Source: Lepas anatifera | Taxonomy: Eukaryota; Arthropoda; Thecostraca; Lepadidae | DNA: 64,000 nt | Reading direction: 5' to 3' | NCBI GenBank assembly: GCA_034440635.1 | Contig: JAOTON010001816.1 | Location: forward strand, 248,001-312,000 | Shown here: positions 24,048-34,479 of the stretch, in pieces | Numbering within the stretch: the stretch's first letter is position 1 | Layout: each line of letters starts with the position of its first letter | The notes under the pieces: generated by a model | What the model was told of the DNA's origin: nothing | The model's input: the letters and a program-made list of their open reading frames with translations, nothing else | The model's database searches: none | Program-made: the position numbers and the translations under genes

Positions 24048-24434
24048 ACAGGATAGCATACCTACAGCCCCCAGCCTGTTCATGTGATTATTACGTTACT
24101 ACATTGTCCTACACCAAGGTCTCACATACAAACCACGCTCGTAGCCACACCCAAATCTGAGTAGGTGCTCAACTAGAGAAAAAGCTCAAGCAGCTGACCA
24201 GCCAAAGCTATTAAAGGGTGAAGGGGGGGTGGTGTGTTGCAGTAGGCAGCACATCTGTGTCCTGCACCATAGGTTCCTGGTTCCAATCCCCGGCAAGGAC
24301 AGTGAATGAGGACAGCCTGACTATCCCTCCCAACAGGATGAGAGTTGGCGACACCGTATAATCCAAGAGGTTGGTGCGTCGTTAAAGGGAATGGGACACC
24401 TTTATAACGTGATTTTGACTGACATGGGCAAGTT

Positions 24435-25285
24435 TTAACACGCGCATTGACGGGGGGTGGGTACCCGCCCCCCTCGGGTTTTTCGGAGACAGCAGAAAAA
24501 CGGCGGCGCGTAGCGCCGCCGTACTTGGTATACCTTTTCCCTCATCATTTTTACAACTTCTGTGAAAATTTTAAGGTTAGGTCATCTCAGGTCAGGTCAC
24601 CAGTACAGGTCAAGTGACCCAACCTCAAAAAAAGTTCAAGAGAGCATAAGTCGGAGCAGGGTGAACTTATCCGATTGAAACTCATATCACATAATGGCCC
24701 TACCGAGTTCTCTAACATATGTTCCGGTATTTTTGATATCGATGACCTAAGGTCAGGTACGAGGCATGACCTCTCCATTGGAAATACATGGGAAAAATGG
24801 TTTTTACGGAATAACTCAGTAACGGATGGTGATAGAGCATTTATTTTAGCTGCATTAGACTCGCCTGGGCTTTGCGGTTCTAATGATATGCATTTTATAT
24901 AATTTGACCGTGACCTGACCTCAGGTCAGGTCAAATCCTTGATTTGACCTAGCAAGGTCAAATTATATATCATTCGATTCGGCTTGCTAAGAGGATTCAT
25001 ATAGTTTAAGTCGTTTTGCTCTATCTTTACTTGTTCAGATGTAATGCCCGAAAAACTGAATTTTACATGTTATCCCTATGACGGGCATGTTTTGACCTCT
25101 CGTGACCTTAAATGTGACCTGACAAAAAAATGGTTCAAATGTTTTCGATGGAGAAGTGGATGGGCAGCCCAACGCCGTTTACCGTTTTTCGCTACCTACC
25201 GTGGTTCTCGAGATCTTAGGGGGGCGGGTACCCGCCCCCCCGTCAATGCGAAGGTGGCTCAGACCCCCGTCAATGCGCGTGTTAA
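24435..25285. mobile_element. TTAA-flanked MITE with excellent TIRs, inside the foldback
   Basis: TTAACACGCGCATTGACGGG begins the element and its exact inverse ends it, with TTAA at 24,435-24,438 and 25,282-25,285. The empty site can be read from the other foldback arm (around 23,190), where the sequence runs through without it, which proves it is a later insertion. A perfect 9-bp GC hairpin (CGGCGGCGC, loop GTA) lies at 24,501-24,521, and dense TGACCT/AGGTCA motifs include TGACCTGACCTCAGGTCAGG near 24,909. Confidence 0.92.
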
Positions 25286-26602
25286 AGCATGCCGGAAAAC
25301 CCGGTACTCAATATCTTATTTGTCTTGAAACTCGAAGCTTCCGTAGATAAAAGCTAAAACCTACCTGAAATGTACCCCTCATGTACCATGAGAAGCAGGC
25401 CACAGTTGTCAGTTGTTGGTGTGACGACATAAGCTGACGTCACGGTGAGTATCAGCCAATCGAAGCCCTTGAAGCCTATTGAATATGGTAATGGTTACCA
25501 GATCATGACATCATCCACTGGCAGATATTTATTTTTCCCGTAGAGGTGCATTTTAAAAATCAAAATATTGAGCTTATTGTACATTTTTTCAGAGAAATCA
25601 TGGAGAGTTCCATGATTTTCGGCTAAAAGTATCCCTAATTACACTAAATTCCAGGATTCGACCAAGGCGCCACATTCCCTTTAAACGTCAACAATTGTTT
25701 AGGTTCAAAACTCGAGAAATCCCCCTATCTTCAAAACAAGAGGGTGACCAGGAGAGGGCCAGAGGGTGCCTAGGCCTCTCAGCAGCTGCCTGGGTATCCA
25801 GTGCATCCGCCTGGCTACAAATAGATCCGACATTTTGATGTTGGTAACCAAGTTACCGTCCTGCAAGGATACTGACAACAATGCATTGTGAAGACAATGG
25901 AGACTTCAACGCCGTCCTACTGAAAACACGCCTTCAGAAAAGGCCGTTCCGCGCCCATTAAACGTAGATTCATCGGATTTGTTTTGCTTGCATCATGCTT
26001 GCAACATATCATGACATGATAAAATTACTACTCTTAATCCGAAATCGGAAATTATTTTCTGACGACCTGGTCTACCTCGCATTCCTCTCCAGGTTCGATG
26101 TGTACTTTTCTTCCTCGATTGTCTATATTATAATAACGTGAAACTTAAGGAAGATATGTTGCTAATATGTTCACACTGTGTAAAAAGGTTGTAGGGTAGA
26201 ATGTCCGCGTGTTTTACGGAACAAAAAACTGAAATATGAAAATATTACATACTTTCAAAACTTGACAAAGAATCGTGTTCAAAATATTGTTTATTATCTT
26301 GGCCTTTTCTGTTCAATATTTAGTATGAATGTAACACGGTTATTTTTAGGACTATTCACAATGACAACATTCAACCTCTTAAGCTCCAATCTTAGAAAAA
26401 AGTCTGAAAACTGGTTAAGTTGCCCCAGACGACCTCTCAGAGGCCACAGGTCAAAAATTTCAACATTAACCTGGAAGGGGGCCCAGGATACTACAATCTT
26501 TAGAATATGAAGGTATTACCTCAGCTGTATCTACACAAATACAACCCAATTTGTTTTCCCATGTATTTCCAATGGAGAGGTCATGCTCCATCTTGACCTT
26601 AG

Positions 26603-28072
26603 AGTGTTGTGGGAATGACCTAGGACCCTAAAAAGATGATGAAACAGATAACAGTAAAAGCGCTAAAAGACTTGCAGCCTAAAAAGCCAAAGTCCAGAAA
26701 CTAAAAGGTCTAAGCCCTAAAAAGCCCAAAAAGGGCTACGTCAAGGTAAATATAAAGAAAAAAGCGTGGGACGAGGTAAATGCAACGTTTCGGTCTTAGA
26801 CCGTCCCCAGGCGAGGGGTGCAAGGTGGAGGTGGCTAGAGGCCTGAGGTAAGCTTTTTTAACCTGAGGTAGTAATTGGTGAGACAATGGTCAGGCAGAAC
26901 GCGGATGTCTGGGATGCTCAGCCCGAATGTGTTGATGCTCCTATGTCTCTTAAGAAGGCTCGCAACCGCATCAAAAGCCTCCCCAACAGGGATGTTTCCA
27001 TACAAGTAGGTGACATCTACACTAAAGACGATTGTACCTGCTGGGAAGCCCGAGGGAAACACAGTGCGAAGGCGGTCAAGGTACTCGTCTGTTTTTCAGA
27101 TGTGCCGGGACAAACGGGAGAAGTTGTGTTGTGATCCGCTCCAGGAGCCAGGTAAGTTTGTATAACGGATCTCTACGAGCATAGACAATAGGACGAAGAG
27201 GTACGTCTGGCTTGTGGTCCTTGGGCAACCAATATAGTTCGGCTGTGCGGGAACATTGTGGGATTAGCGCTCTCAGAACGCCGTTTGGTAGACTGTCGTC
27301 CAAAACAGCGTGCATAAGGCGCTTAGTTTTGGCTTCAATTTTATTGGCAGGGTTTCTGGGCACTCGTTCATACGCCGAAGTGTTCCGTAAGTAATTTGCC
27401 TTGTTCAGGACAAAACCCTTGCACTTGTCAGAAGGCTTCAGGACGAGGTCAGAGTTGGACCGGAGCTCCGCCAATCCTTGCTTCTGAGCCAAAGTGAAAT
27501 TCGGCTTCTGGGTCAGGCGATGGTTCTTATAAGCGCCAACGAGTTTGCGCTTTAACTTCACGAGCGAGCTCTCGAAACTACTTGTTCCCAGAGGGGCCTG
27601 CCTGCCACTGCTATCCGGGAACCTGGGACTGAGACCAGAGCCAGTAACTGGTGTGCTCAAGGCTGCGGTTTGGGTCCTCCTCTTTTCTATTTCCAGAGTT
27701 CAACGAAGAGAAAAAGCACCCATCTCAATCTCAGCTTCGACCTCCCACAGCGTGGCACCCATAGTGGTAAAAAAGTTTACCTCAGGCCTCTAGCCACCTC
27801 CACATTGCACCACTCGCCTGAGGACGGTCTAAGACGGAAACATTGCATTTACCTCACCCCACGTTTTTTCTTTATCTTTACCTTGACGTAGCCTTTTTGG
27901 GCCTTTTAGGGTTTAGCCCTTTTAGTTTCTGGACTTTAGCTTTTTAGGCTGCAAGTCTTTTAGCGCTTTTACTGTCATCTGTTTCATCATCTTTTTAGGG
28001 TCCTAGGTCATTCCCACAACACTCTGCGGTTTATGGCACCCTATCGCCAGCAGGCCTTCCGAGAACTTAATA
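26603..28072 (-). mobile_element. Penelope-like element with inverted terminal repeats
   Basis: The insert is bounded by direct repeats CTTGACCTTAG (26,592-26,602 and 28,073-28,083) and has inverted arms of about 245 bp (from 26,603 and up to about 28,025) enclosing a minus-strand Penelope-type reverse-transcriptase fragment. Penelope elements are known to carry terminal repeats in either orientation, so the layout fits. An unpaired tail of about 47 bp lies at the 28,026-28,072 end. It interrupts the TTAA element of 20,200-28,397. Confidence 0.82.
26835..27660 (-). pseudogene. Truncated Penelope-like reverse transcriptase
   Basis: The minus strand encodes the N-terminal part of a Penelope-type RT: a KPSDKCKGF block, LPKDHKPDVPLRPIV (the usual LPKxHK..PxRPIV motif) and, after a frameshift near 27,070, FSVDVTYLYGNIP, corresponding to the conserved D-x-LYTNIP motif. 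The frame ends soon afterwards, before the region where the catalytic YxDD motif and the GIY-YIG endonuclease would follow. With a frameshift and the C-terminal half missing it cannot encode an active enzyme. Confidence 0.85.
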
Positions 28073-28517
28073 CTTGACCTTAGCTCATCGATATGAAAAA
28101 TCCCGGAATACATTTTGTAGCACGCCGTGGGCCCGTTATGTGGTATAAGTTCCAACCCGATAGATTCACCCATTTCTTACTTATGCTACTTTAAGCATTT
28201 TTAGAGGTGAAGTCACTTGACCTGCACTGGTGACCTGATCTGAGATGACCAAACCTTAATTTTTTTTTTAAAAGTTGCAGAATTGATAAAGGATAAGATG
28301 TACCGAGTACGGTGGCGCTTCGCGCCTCCGTTTCTTTATTTCCGCCGGAAAAACCCGAGGGGGTGTTCAAAGGCCCCCCTACCGGGGCGAGGGTTAATGA
28401 ATGTAATGTTATCCATTTGGAAGGAAGCTTTCAATGCATATGAACTGCGCCAGAAAATTTTCCTTTCAGGCAATCAAACGCATCGCTTATGCCTCGCAGG
28501 AAACATGCATTCGGAAT

Positions 28518-28654
28518 CAGAGTCGGATCCAGACCGAAAATTTCGGGAGGCGCAAAGGGAGCCAAAATCGTGGAAACGTTTTTTTTAAATCAGCAAAAAT
28601 CAGGATTTGGGGGACAACTACCTGGTTTGCCCCCTCCCCCTGGATCCACCGGTG
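28518..28654. mobile_element. hAT-like MITE, decayed duplication
   Basis: Ends CAGAGTCGGATCCAG and, inverted, CACCGGTGGATCCAG enclose 137 bp. The flanks TTCGGAAT and TCCAGAAT agree at six of eight positions. Confidence 0.6.
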
Positions 28655-28659
28655 TCCAG

Positions 28660-29879
28660 AATTACCACCCTGCTGGCAATGTGAGTTCGGAGTTTTACAC
28701 TCTTGTGCTTTTCGTCCAGAATTTTCCTCTCAACACCAAGCTTCAAAATTATTCTCGGATGCTGGTCTTGTCTCGCCTATATAACTGACGACAAACCGAC
28801 CTGTTTGCCAAACCTTGGCTAAAAATAAACATACATGATAATATTAATACAAAACATGAGCACATTTCATCTATGATGCAACCCAATCTCTTTTAATTTC
28901 GATAAAATATAACTCGCTTTTACACGAGCAGAAATACTGCTGAGCCCAGGGCTGGTCAGCATGCTGTGCCAGGTTGACTTTTGGGGGTTAATCTGGAAAA
29001 TTGGGCTACAACAAAAGTGACTTGTTTTCTTTTCAACAGAGCTTCCATCTTCTTAGAACACAGAATCGAGTGTAGCCAATTTAAGCCCCTCTTCTCGAGG
29101 TGCTGTACTCACTAGGCCGGGTCAGGGGAGGGGTTTTTCTCCAGGAAACAAGTGAAAGGGGGAAATTATTTGTCCTTGGGGTATAAGAAAATGATATGAT
29201 TTTTTCCAATTTTTTAAATTGATGCTGAGTGGTAGCGAATGACCGATTTGTGCAGGGACTTTTCCCATTTTTTTCTTCAGAATGCCTAATTAATGCGTGA
29301 GTGAGATATCTGAGGGCTCCAAAAACATCATTGTCGTGTTCTCCGTATATCATTCCAGCCTATAGAGGACTCTATTTATACTTCATAATGTGTCATGACT
29401 CGGTTATTCTCGCTTCTCTCCTGAGGGATGCCCGTCATATTGCCCCTGGTGGCAGAATGGAGAACTAGCGCAGTCGAGGGAGTCAAGCCGCCAGGGAGTG
29501 GTTTTAACTGTGTGTGGAGGCCTGAAAACCGAGAATTCGATTTCTGGACAGTCACTGGCTTTAGTAAATATTTCCCATCCCTCGTTGCCATCGCTTAGTC
29601 GTATCTACATATGTCCTGAGGCCTAAACACATGCATCGGAAAGGAAGTGACCGAAACAGACGAAAGCAGGACACAGCACGGGAAGTATGTAATATTGACC
29701 CGAAATTCGACGAGTATTTGTTTCTAGGAGTAGTTTTAGAGTGAGGATATTTATCGTCAGCAGAAGGTTGAAGGCTGATTGGTCCCATATTGGTGTCGGT
29801 GTTTGTCGGCGGTGACGCGCATGGTGTTGATCTAGCCATATCGCCCTCAGAAAACAAGATGCATCTGGTTGTATCTTTA
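28660..29879. other. No gene; one copy of a dispersed repeat
   Basis: About 29,095-29,385 is a diverged inverted copy of 34,195-34,475. Both contain AATAATTTCCCCCTTTCA on one strand and end at ACCCGGCCTAGT(A/G)(A/C). No coding potential was recognised in the rest. Confidence 0.5.
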
Positions 29880-32562
29880 TCAAACCATTTTTTGCGTCAC
29901 CAACACATGGAAAAAACGTCGTTTAACGAACTCGTAGGTCAAGTCAATCAACAAAAAATCTCGTTTCGACTCAAAAACAGGGATGCTTTCACGGTGCCGC
30001 ATTCTCGCACAAACATAACCATGACGGGCAGCACTTCCGACCACTGCGCTTCCAGCCTGAGTCACCAGTTGAACTGCCCTTTCTACCGCCTGGGTATGTA
30101 CCGGGTATGCGGGCGCTGTATCTCTAAAAGAGAGCAGCTCCGGCACGCTGAGCTTGGATGTCAGTGGGGGTTCAGTCACTAGCTCATTCGACCAGTTAAT
30201 CATCTCAGCATAACTATTGGCCTGGAAGTCAATCTTGGGGATCTCGTAAGGCCGCACCTCACCAGACACAGCTGCTCTGCACTGTGTTATCACCCCGACT
30301 GCTTTTTCCCGGATTTGTATATCATCATCGCACAGCATGGCGATAAGAATCGCCTCTGGGTGAGCCCAGTACCCATTTCGCTGGATGACAGGCCTCACGA
30401 TCTTCTGTACGGAGAGCGGTAAACCCTTCAGGAGCTCGATGCTGCAGAATAAGTTTCTGGATCCATCTTTGCAGTGAGGATTGCACTTGATTTGGAACCA
30501 GACGGGAACGTAATGCCTGACAATGAATTCGGTCAGCATCTTCAAGTTGCTTGTTGGCTGTTCAGTTGAGGCATAGAGACGAAGAATTCTTGTCGCCAAC
30601 GTCAGCCATCTGGCCTGGTTCAGAGGGCCGATTTTTCTGGCGGCAAGCTCAGTGCCAATTTCCCCCCAATGATGCCCGCAGTCAGCTTGTACAGTATCTG
30701 TTGATCTGTGCTGAGGGCATCAATTGTCTGTTTATCCAGGTTCTGCAGGTTGCCAGGTACTGGACTAAATGATACTAATGGCTTATTGTGGTGATCCTCG
30801 GACAGTTTCTTACCGATTGGACCGCTGAATGATCTCGGTCCCGCACTAACGCCATCAAGCTTTGTGAATAATTCACGTAAATTCAACTCATTAGAGTGAA
30901 GTAGACAAATGAACCAATGAACTGGTCTACCTTCAAAAAGCTCAAACAGTCGAAATATGCCACCATTTTTTCCTGTGTTCACTGCGGTTCCGTCTGCCCC
31001 CAACACAGCTATGTCCCCACCAAATTCCTCAACAACATCATGGAGCTTCTTAAAGATTACATGAGCCTTTCCTGATTCTGGGGTAAAATGCGTTAGATAC
31101 TCGCCGCCAGGCTCTGCAACAACAGCGATATGTTCTTCCTGCTGTGCTATTCTACGTGTTGAGGGGCCTGACTCATCTAGATGACTGCCTATCATAACAT
31201 ACGAGGTATCTTTTCGGCCATCAAAATACACACCTGACAACTCAGATTCGCAAACCTTGTCTTTTCTCTTTTCTGCTTCTCGAATACGAGCAAGCACCCT
31301 AGCCCGTTGTACTTTCTTGTGATCCACTATGAATCTGGTATCACTAGAAGAAATCCTTCCGATATCAATTTGGAAACCATTAACAATAGCAGCAGCCGCA
31401 CGATTTGACACGCCGTATCTGTCGGCTGCCAATGCCATGTGTCTCAGTGTGTCCGTGTTTACTTCACTGCTAGTCGCTTCATGCTCCGCGCTGTCCGCTG
31501 AAGACACAGCTTCGGTGTCTGTGGGGTCCTCAGAGGAGGATCCCTGCGAAAAATAGGAGAATGACTCATTATAAGGGAGACTGACACTATTATTCGACTT
31601 AAAAAACAAAATTGATATGTAAGACATTCTCATTTAATTACATGTGTATCCGATTCCGATCACGAAAAAACTTACATAGTATTCTGCAATACCTATATTA
31701 CAACTGTGGTGAGTTTTTTGCGCTATTAGGCTAATCATATCGCACGAGGTCATCCAGTGATGATAAATACTCTCAGCTTAGCGCGCTCAGGAGACTACTG
31801 TCCTTTTAACTAGTCTATTGAGGACGTAACAAATACTTATAAACTCCATGCGTCGAAAATAACGCTCGAAAAACATAAAGTGGAGTTATCTATCGAGCAC
31901 ATTAACAGATCAATGGTTTACCTAAAATACAAGTTACGCACCTGTAAGTGTGTCTGGTATGGATCTGGTCCTTCTGGAGACTCTCATCATCTCATCTGCT
32001 GTGCCCTTCTTTCCCTCCTATCTTGTTGCACTCGCCTGCGACGACTTTCTTCGTGGTCGATGGAGCCGGTCGTGATTCTTCTCACGGTTCTCTGATCATG
32101 GAGAAGCAACTTCTAGCTCCGGCACCTTATCGTCTCTGCCACAGGGACAGTTCAGAGGGTCTGAACATTTACAAGCAGCAATGTCAAATAGTTTGGAGAA
32201 CCACGTCTCTTCCCTCTCCCTTACGGTATCATCCCGATCGCGCTTGGGAGTTTTCATAAGTTTTTTGAAACGTCTATGACAGATGTCACCCAGTTGGCTG
32301 ATACGAGATCCACTAACCGTTGGAATCCCCTCCTGACGCCAAGTGCTTGCAACTCGATCGCACGCCAGCTTCTTTGCTTTTGCCGCAGATGTCAGCCGTC
32401 TGGTTAAAGGGTCTATCTCCCGCTGTATGTTTCGAAAACAGTTGATAAACTGCTTCCTCGTTGGTAACACGTTTGTGGGAAGATCAGCAGGCCCACGACA
32501 AAATTGTCGGTACCTTGTCGAGTTTTCCGAGTTTTTAGCTCAGATTTCCTACCACTAGCCAT
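29880..32562 (-). pseudogene. Decayed copy of a repetitive transposase-like gene family
   Basis: Two exons on the minus strand (about 32,562-31,942 and from 31,553) are split by a 388-bp GT-AG intron. Exon 1 has FDIAACKC...CPCG and KVPELE; exon 2 has DGTAVNTG, CLLHSNELNLR, NQARWLT and, near the end, HTQAVERAVQLVTQAG followed by RHGYVCARMR and FESK. From memory these blocks recur in large families of uncharacterised proteins in crustaceans, spiders and cnidarians, which behave like a mobile-element gene; an RNase H-like core is my inference. The copy is broken: frameshifts near 32,500, 32,110 and 30,620 and two consecutive TGA codons near 31,980. It is not functional. Confidence 0.7.
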
Positions 32563-33045
32563 AGCAAAAAATGATGGCTTTAGCGCGTGAAATAAGCCGA
32601 CTACTAACGCAGCGGACAGTACCACGACCACTTTAAGTCACGCCGTCAGCTAAACTGATGCGTGACTTCTTCGTATTTAGCGAGCCTACCCTCCCAAATG
32701 AGCGACAATATCCAGTGTCAGTGCTTGGTGTCAAATGTGCGGTGGTCCTGGCAGCGGATCGAATGTACCTAAGGAGATTCGAGATAGCGCGCGTGCGAGA
32801 GAGAGAGAGAGAGGGGGAGATGAAAGCCAGCAAGACTGGTGCCAATTCAAGTTACATTCTCTTAAGACGGTGTTTCTGTAATGCCCATTTGCCGTTCAAT
32901 AGGTACGATTATGTACCATTGCTTATCAGGCAAACAAGGCTGGGGAAGGGGAAAGGGTATGGGCTCAGACACATGTGAAAACCGCAATTTCATCAGATTA
33001 ATCCCATTCGGTTGATTACAAGAAATTGAATCACCACCTGTCCCC

Positions 33046-34079
33046 TTAACCCGCACCCCACCGGGGGTCCGGCGCCACCTTCGCCCCACCGGGGGGCCAT
33101 CGATGGCCCCCCCTGTAACTCCGAAAATATGGGCGTTAGCGCAAATCTGCAAAGTGCAATAGAAAGCTCGCGTGAATTCAGTAAGAAATTACTTCGCATG
33201 TTTTAGTGCTCAGGTCAATGGTTTGACCTCCAGAGGTCAAATTAGGTCAAGATCGGCTATTTTCACTCAAATATGCAATGATTAAGCAAACTGGGCATAA
33301 CTCTTAGGTCATTAGAGCTATTGAGGCCTGGTAAAGTACATTTGATAGCAAATTGCCAGTACTTTTTCCGCCATGTGGAACGTAAAGACCTCCCGCCAGT
33401 GGTTTGACCGCCAGAGGTCACCTCGTGACCTAATATGACCTGAGGTCACGAAAGGTCAAAAAGTGACCTTGCCGTATATCAAATGAAAGCCAGTGACAAG
33501 ACAAACACGATGGTGTTTGTTTCACCGCTCTAGCTCAATTAGGTCAAAAGTTATTGTCAAAATACTGTTTTTGACCTCTGGTGACCTTGGATGACCTTGG
33601 AAAGGTCAAAGGGCAAATATGACCCCTGGGATCCGTGAAAGGGTGTCCAAAAACGTTGTTCTGAGTAGTCTGAGTATTTGCAATCATTTTTGTGGCTTTT
33701 ATATCATGAAATAGCTTTTCCCCATGCTTTTCCAATGGGAGAGGTCGCCTCGTGACCTGACCTCAGGAAACGAAATCGAAAAATCCCGGATATACACCTT
33801 GTAGACCCTGGAGGGGTCATAAAGTGTAGGAAGTTTCAAATCGATCGACTTTGAAATGTAGCTCTTACAGAGCTCTAAAGGTGAAGTGAGGTGACCTTGG
33901 TTGACCTCGTCTGGTGACCTGACCTTGGGTGACCCGGGGTAAAAAATTTTAGGGATGATGGGAAAATTATGCAGTGAGAGGTAGAGCCCTCAACCGCGGT
34001 GCTGCGCCTGGTCATTTTTCTGCTATCCCGGAAAAACCTTAGGGGGGCATCGATGGCCCCCCGGTGGGGCGAGGGTTAA
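33046..34079. mobile_element. TTAA-flanked AGGTCA-rich element (1,034 bp)
   Basis: TTAACCCGCACCCCACCGGG at the left and the inverse of TTAACCCTCGCCCCACCGGG at the right, both with terminal TTAA. The interior is dense in TGACCT and AGGTCA in both orientations (for example 33,220-33,470 and 33,880-33,940), with no ORF. Confidence 0.9.
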
Positions 34080-34194
34080 ATGGGACCAAACCCCGGCGCA
34101 CAGCACGCCTTTCGCGCGCTGTTTATCGTGTCCACCGGTAGATGTCACTGGTGACGGATGCTAAAGCCTCCACGGAAAACACTGTAAAAGGACT

Positions 34195-34475
34195 AATAGA
34201 TCTCTCTCGATTATAACTCTTCTACCACAACTGGTGTAACAGCACCCGGCGCATTCAAACATTGCAAAATTGGAGCTCTCTGAGGCTTCCCAATGTTCTA
34301 AAATCACATTTTAGGAGAAAAACAGCAAAAAGTGCTCAGATAAATGAGCTTTTCGCTAGTACTCAGACTCAATTAAAATTGCTGAAAATTTGCAGATTAG
34401 CTTTAAATTGAACAAGGACCAATAATTTCCCCCTTTCACCGGGATCCGTTTCCATCGACCCGGCCTAGTACTCAC
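34195..34475. repeat. Dispersed repeat, inverted mate of 29.1-29.4 kb
   Basis: Shares AATAATTTCCCCCTTTCAC, GGAGC(T/C)CTC and the terminal ACCCGGCCTAGTACTCAC with the 29.1-29.4-kb copy in opposite orientation, with considerable divergence. No terminal duplication was identified. Confidence 0.55.
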
Positions 34476-34479
34476 GCTT

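Larger units (their letters stand above)
20680..26399. mobile_element. Large foldback element with ~1.45-kb inverted arms
   Basis: Both sides carry the direct repeat AAGTCTGAAAACTG (20,666-20,679 and 26,400-26,413). The left arm (20,680-20,784, 21,347-21,534, 22,387-23,581) pairs with the right arm (24,048-24,434, 25,286-26,350) over about 1.45 kb. Later insertions interrupt it: a tandem-repeat block (20,785-21,346), a smaller foldback (21,535-22,386) and a TTAA element (24,435-25,285). The unpaired core at 23,582-24,047 contains ORFs. The right end extends about 42 bp further than the left, suggesting a truncated left end. A 14-bp duplication is longer than usual for classic DNA transposons; the superfamily is not assigned. 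Confidence 0.8.
20200..28397. mobile_element. TTAA-flanked element split by two large insertions
   Basis: TTAA at 20,200-20,203 is followed by CCCGCACCCCGGTGGG, and TTAA at 28,394-28,397 is preceded by the inverted counterpart (CCCTCGCCCCGGTAGG on the other strand). Removing the foldback (20,680-26,399 with one 14-bp repeat) and the Penelope-like insert (26,603-28,072 with one 11-bp repeat) leaves about 983 bp, close to the sizes of the other copies (989, 1,034 and 1,181 bp). Residual pieces line up in order with the partial copy at 43,405-44,190, including the ATCATTTTTAGG, TGACCC-AAG and ATCCCGGAATA segments. Confidence 0.85.

Noticed and set aside
31329..32259. Plus-strand ORFs at 31,329-31,556, 31,880-32,095 and 31,948-32,259
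   Set aside because: They are shadows of the minus-strand family gene, which has recognisable motifs.
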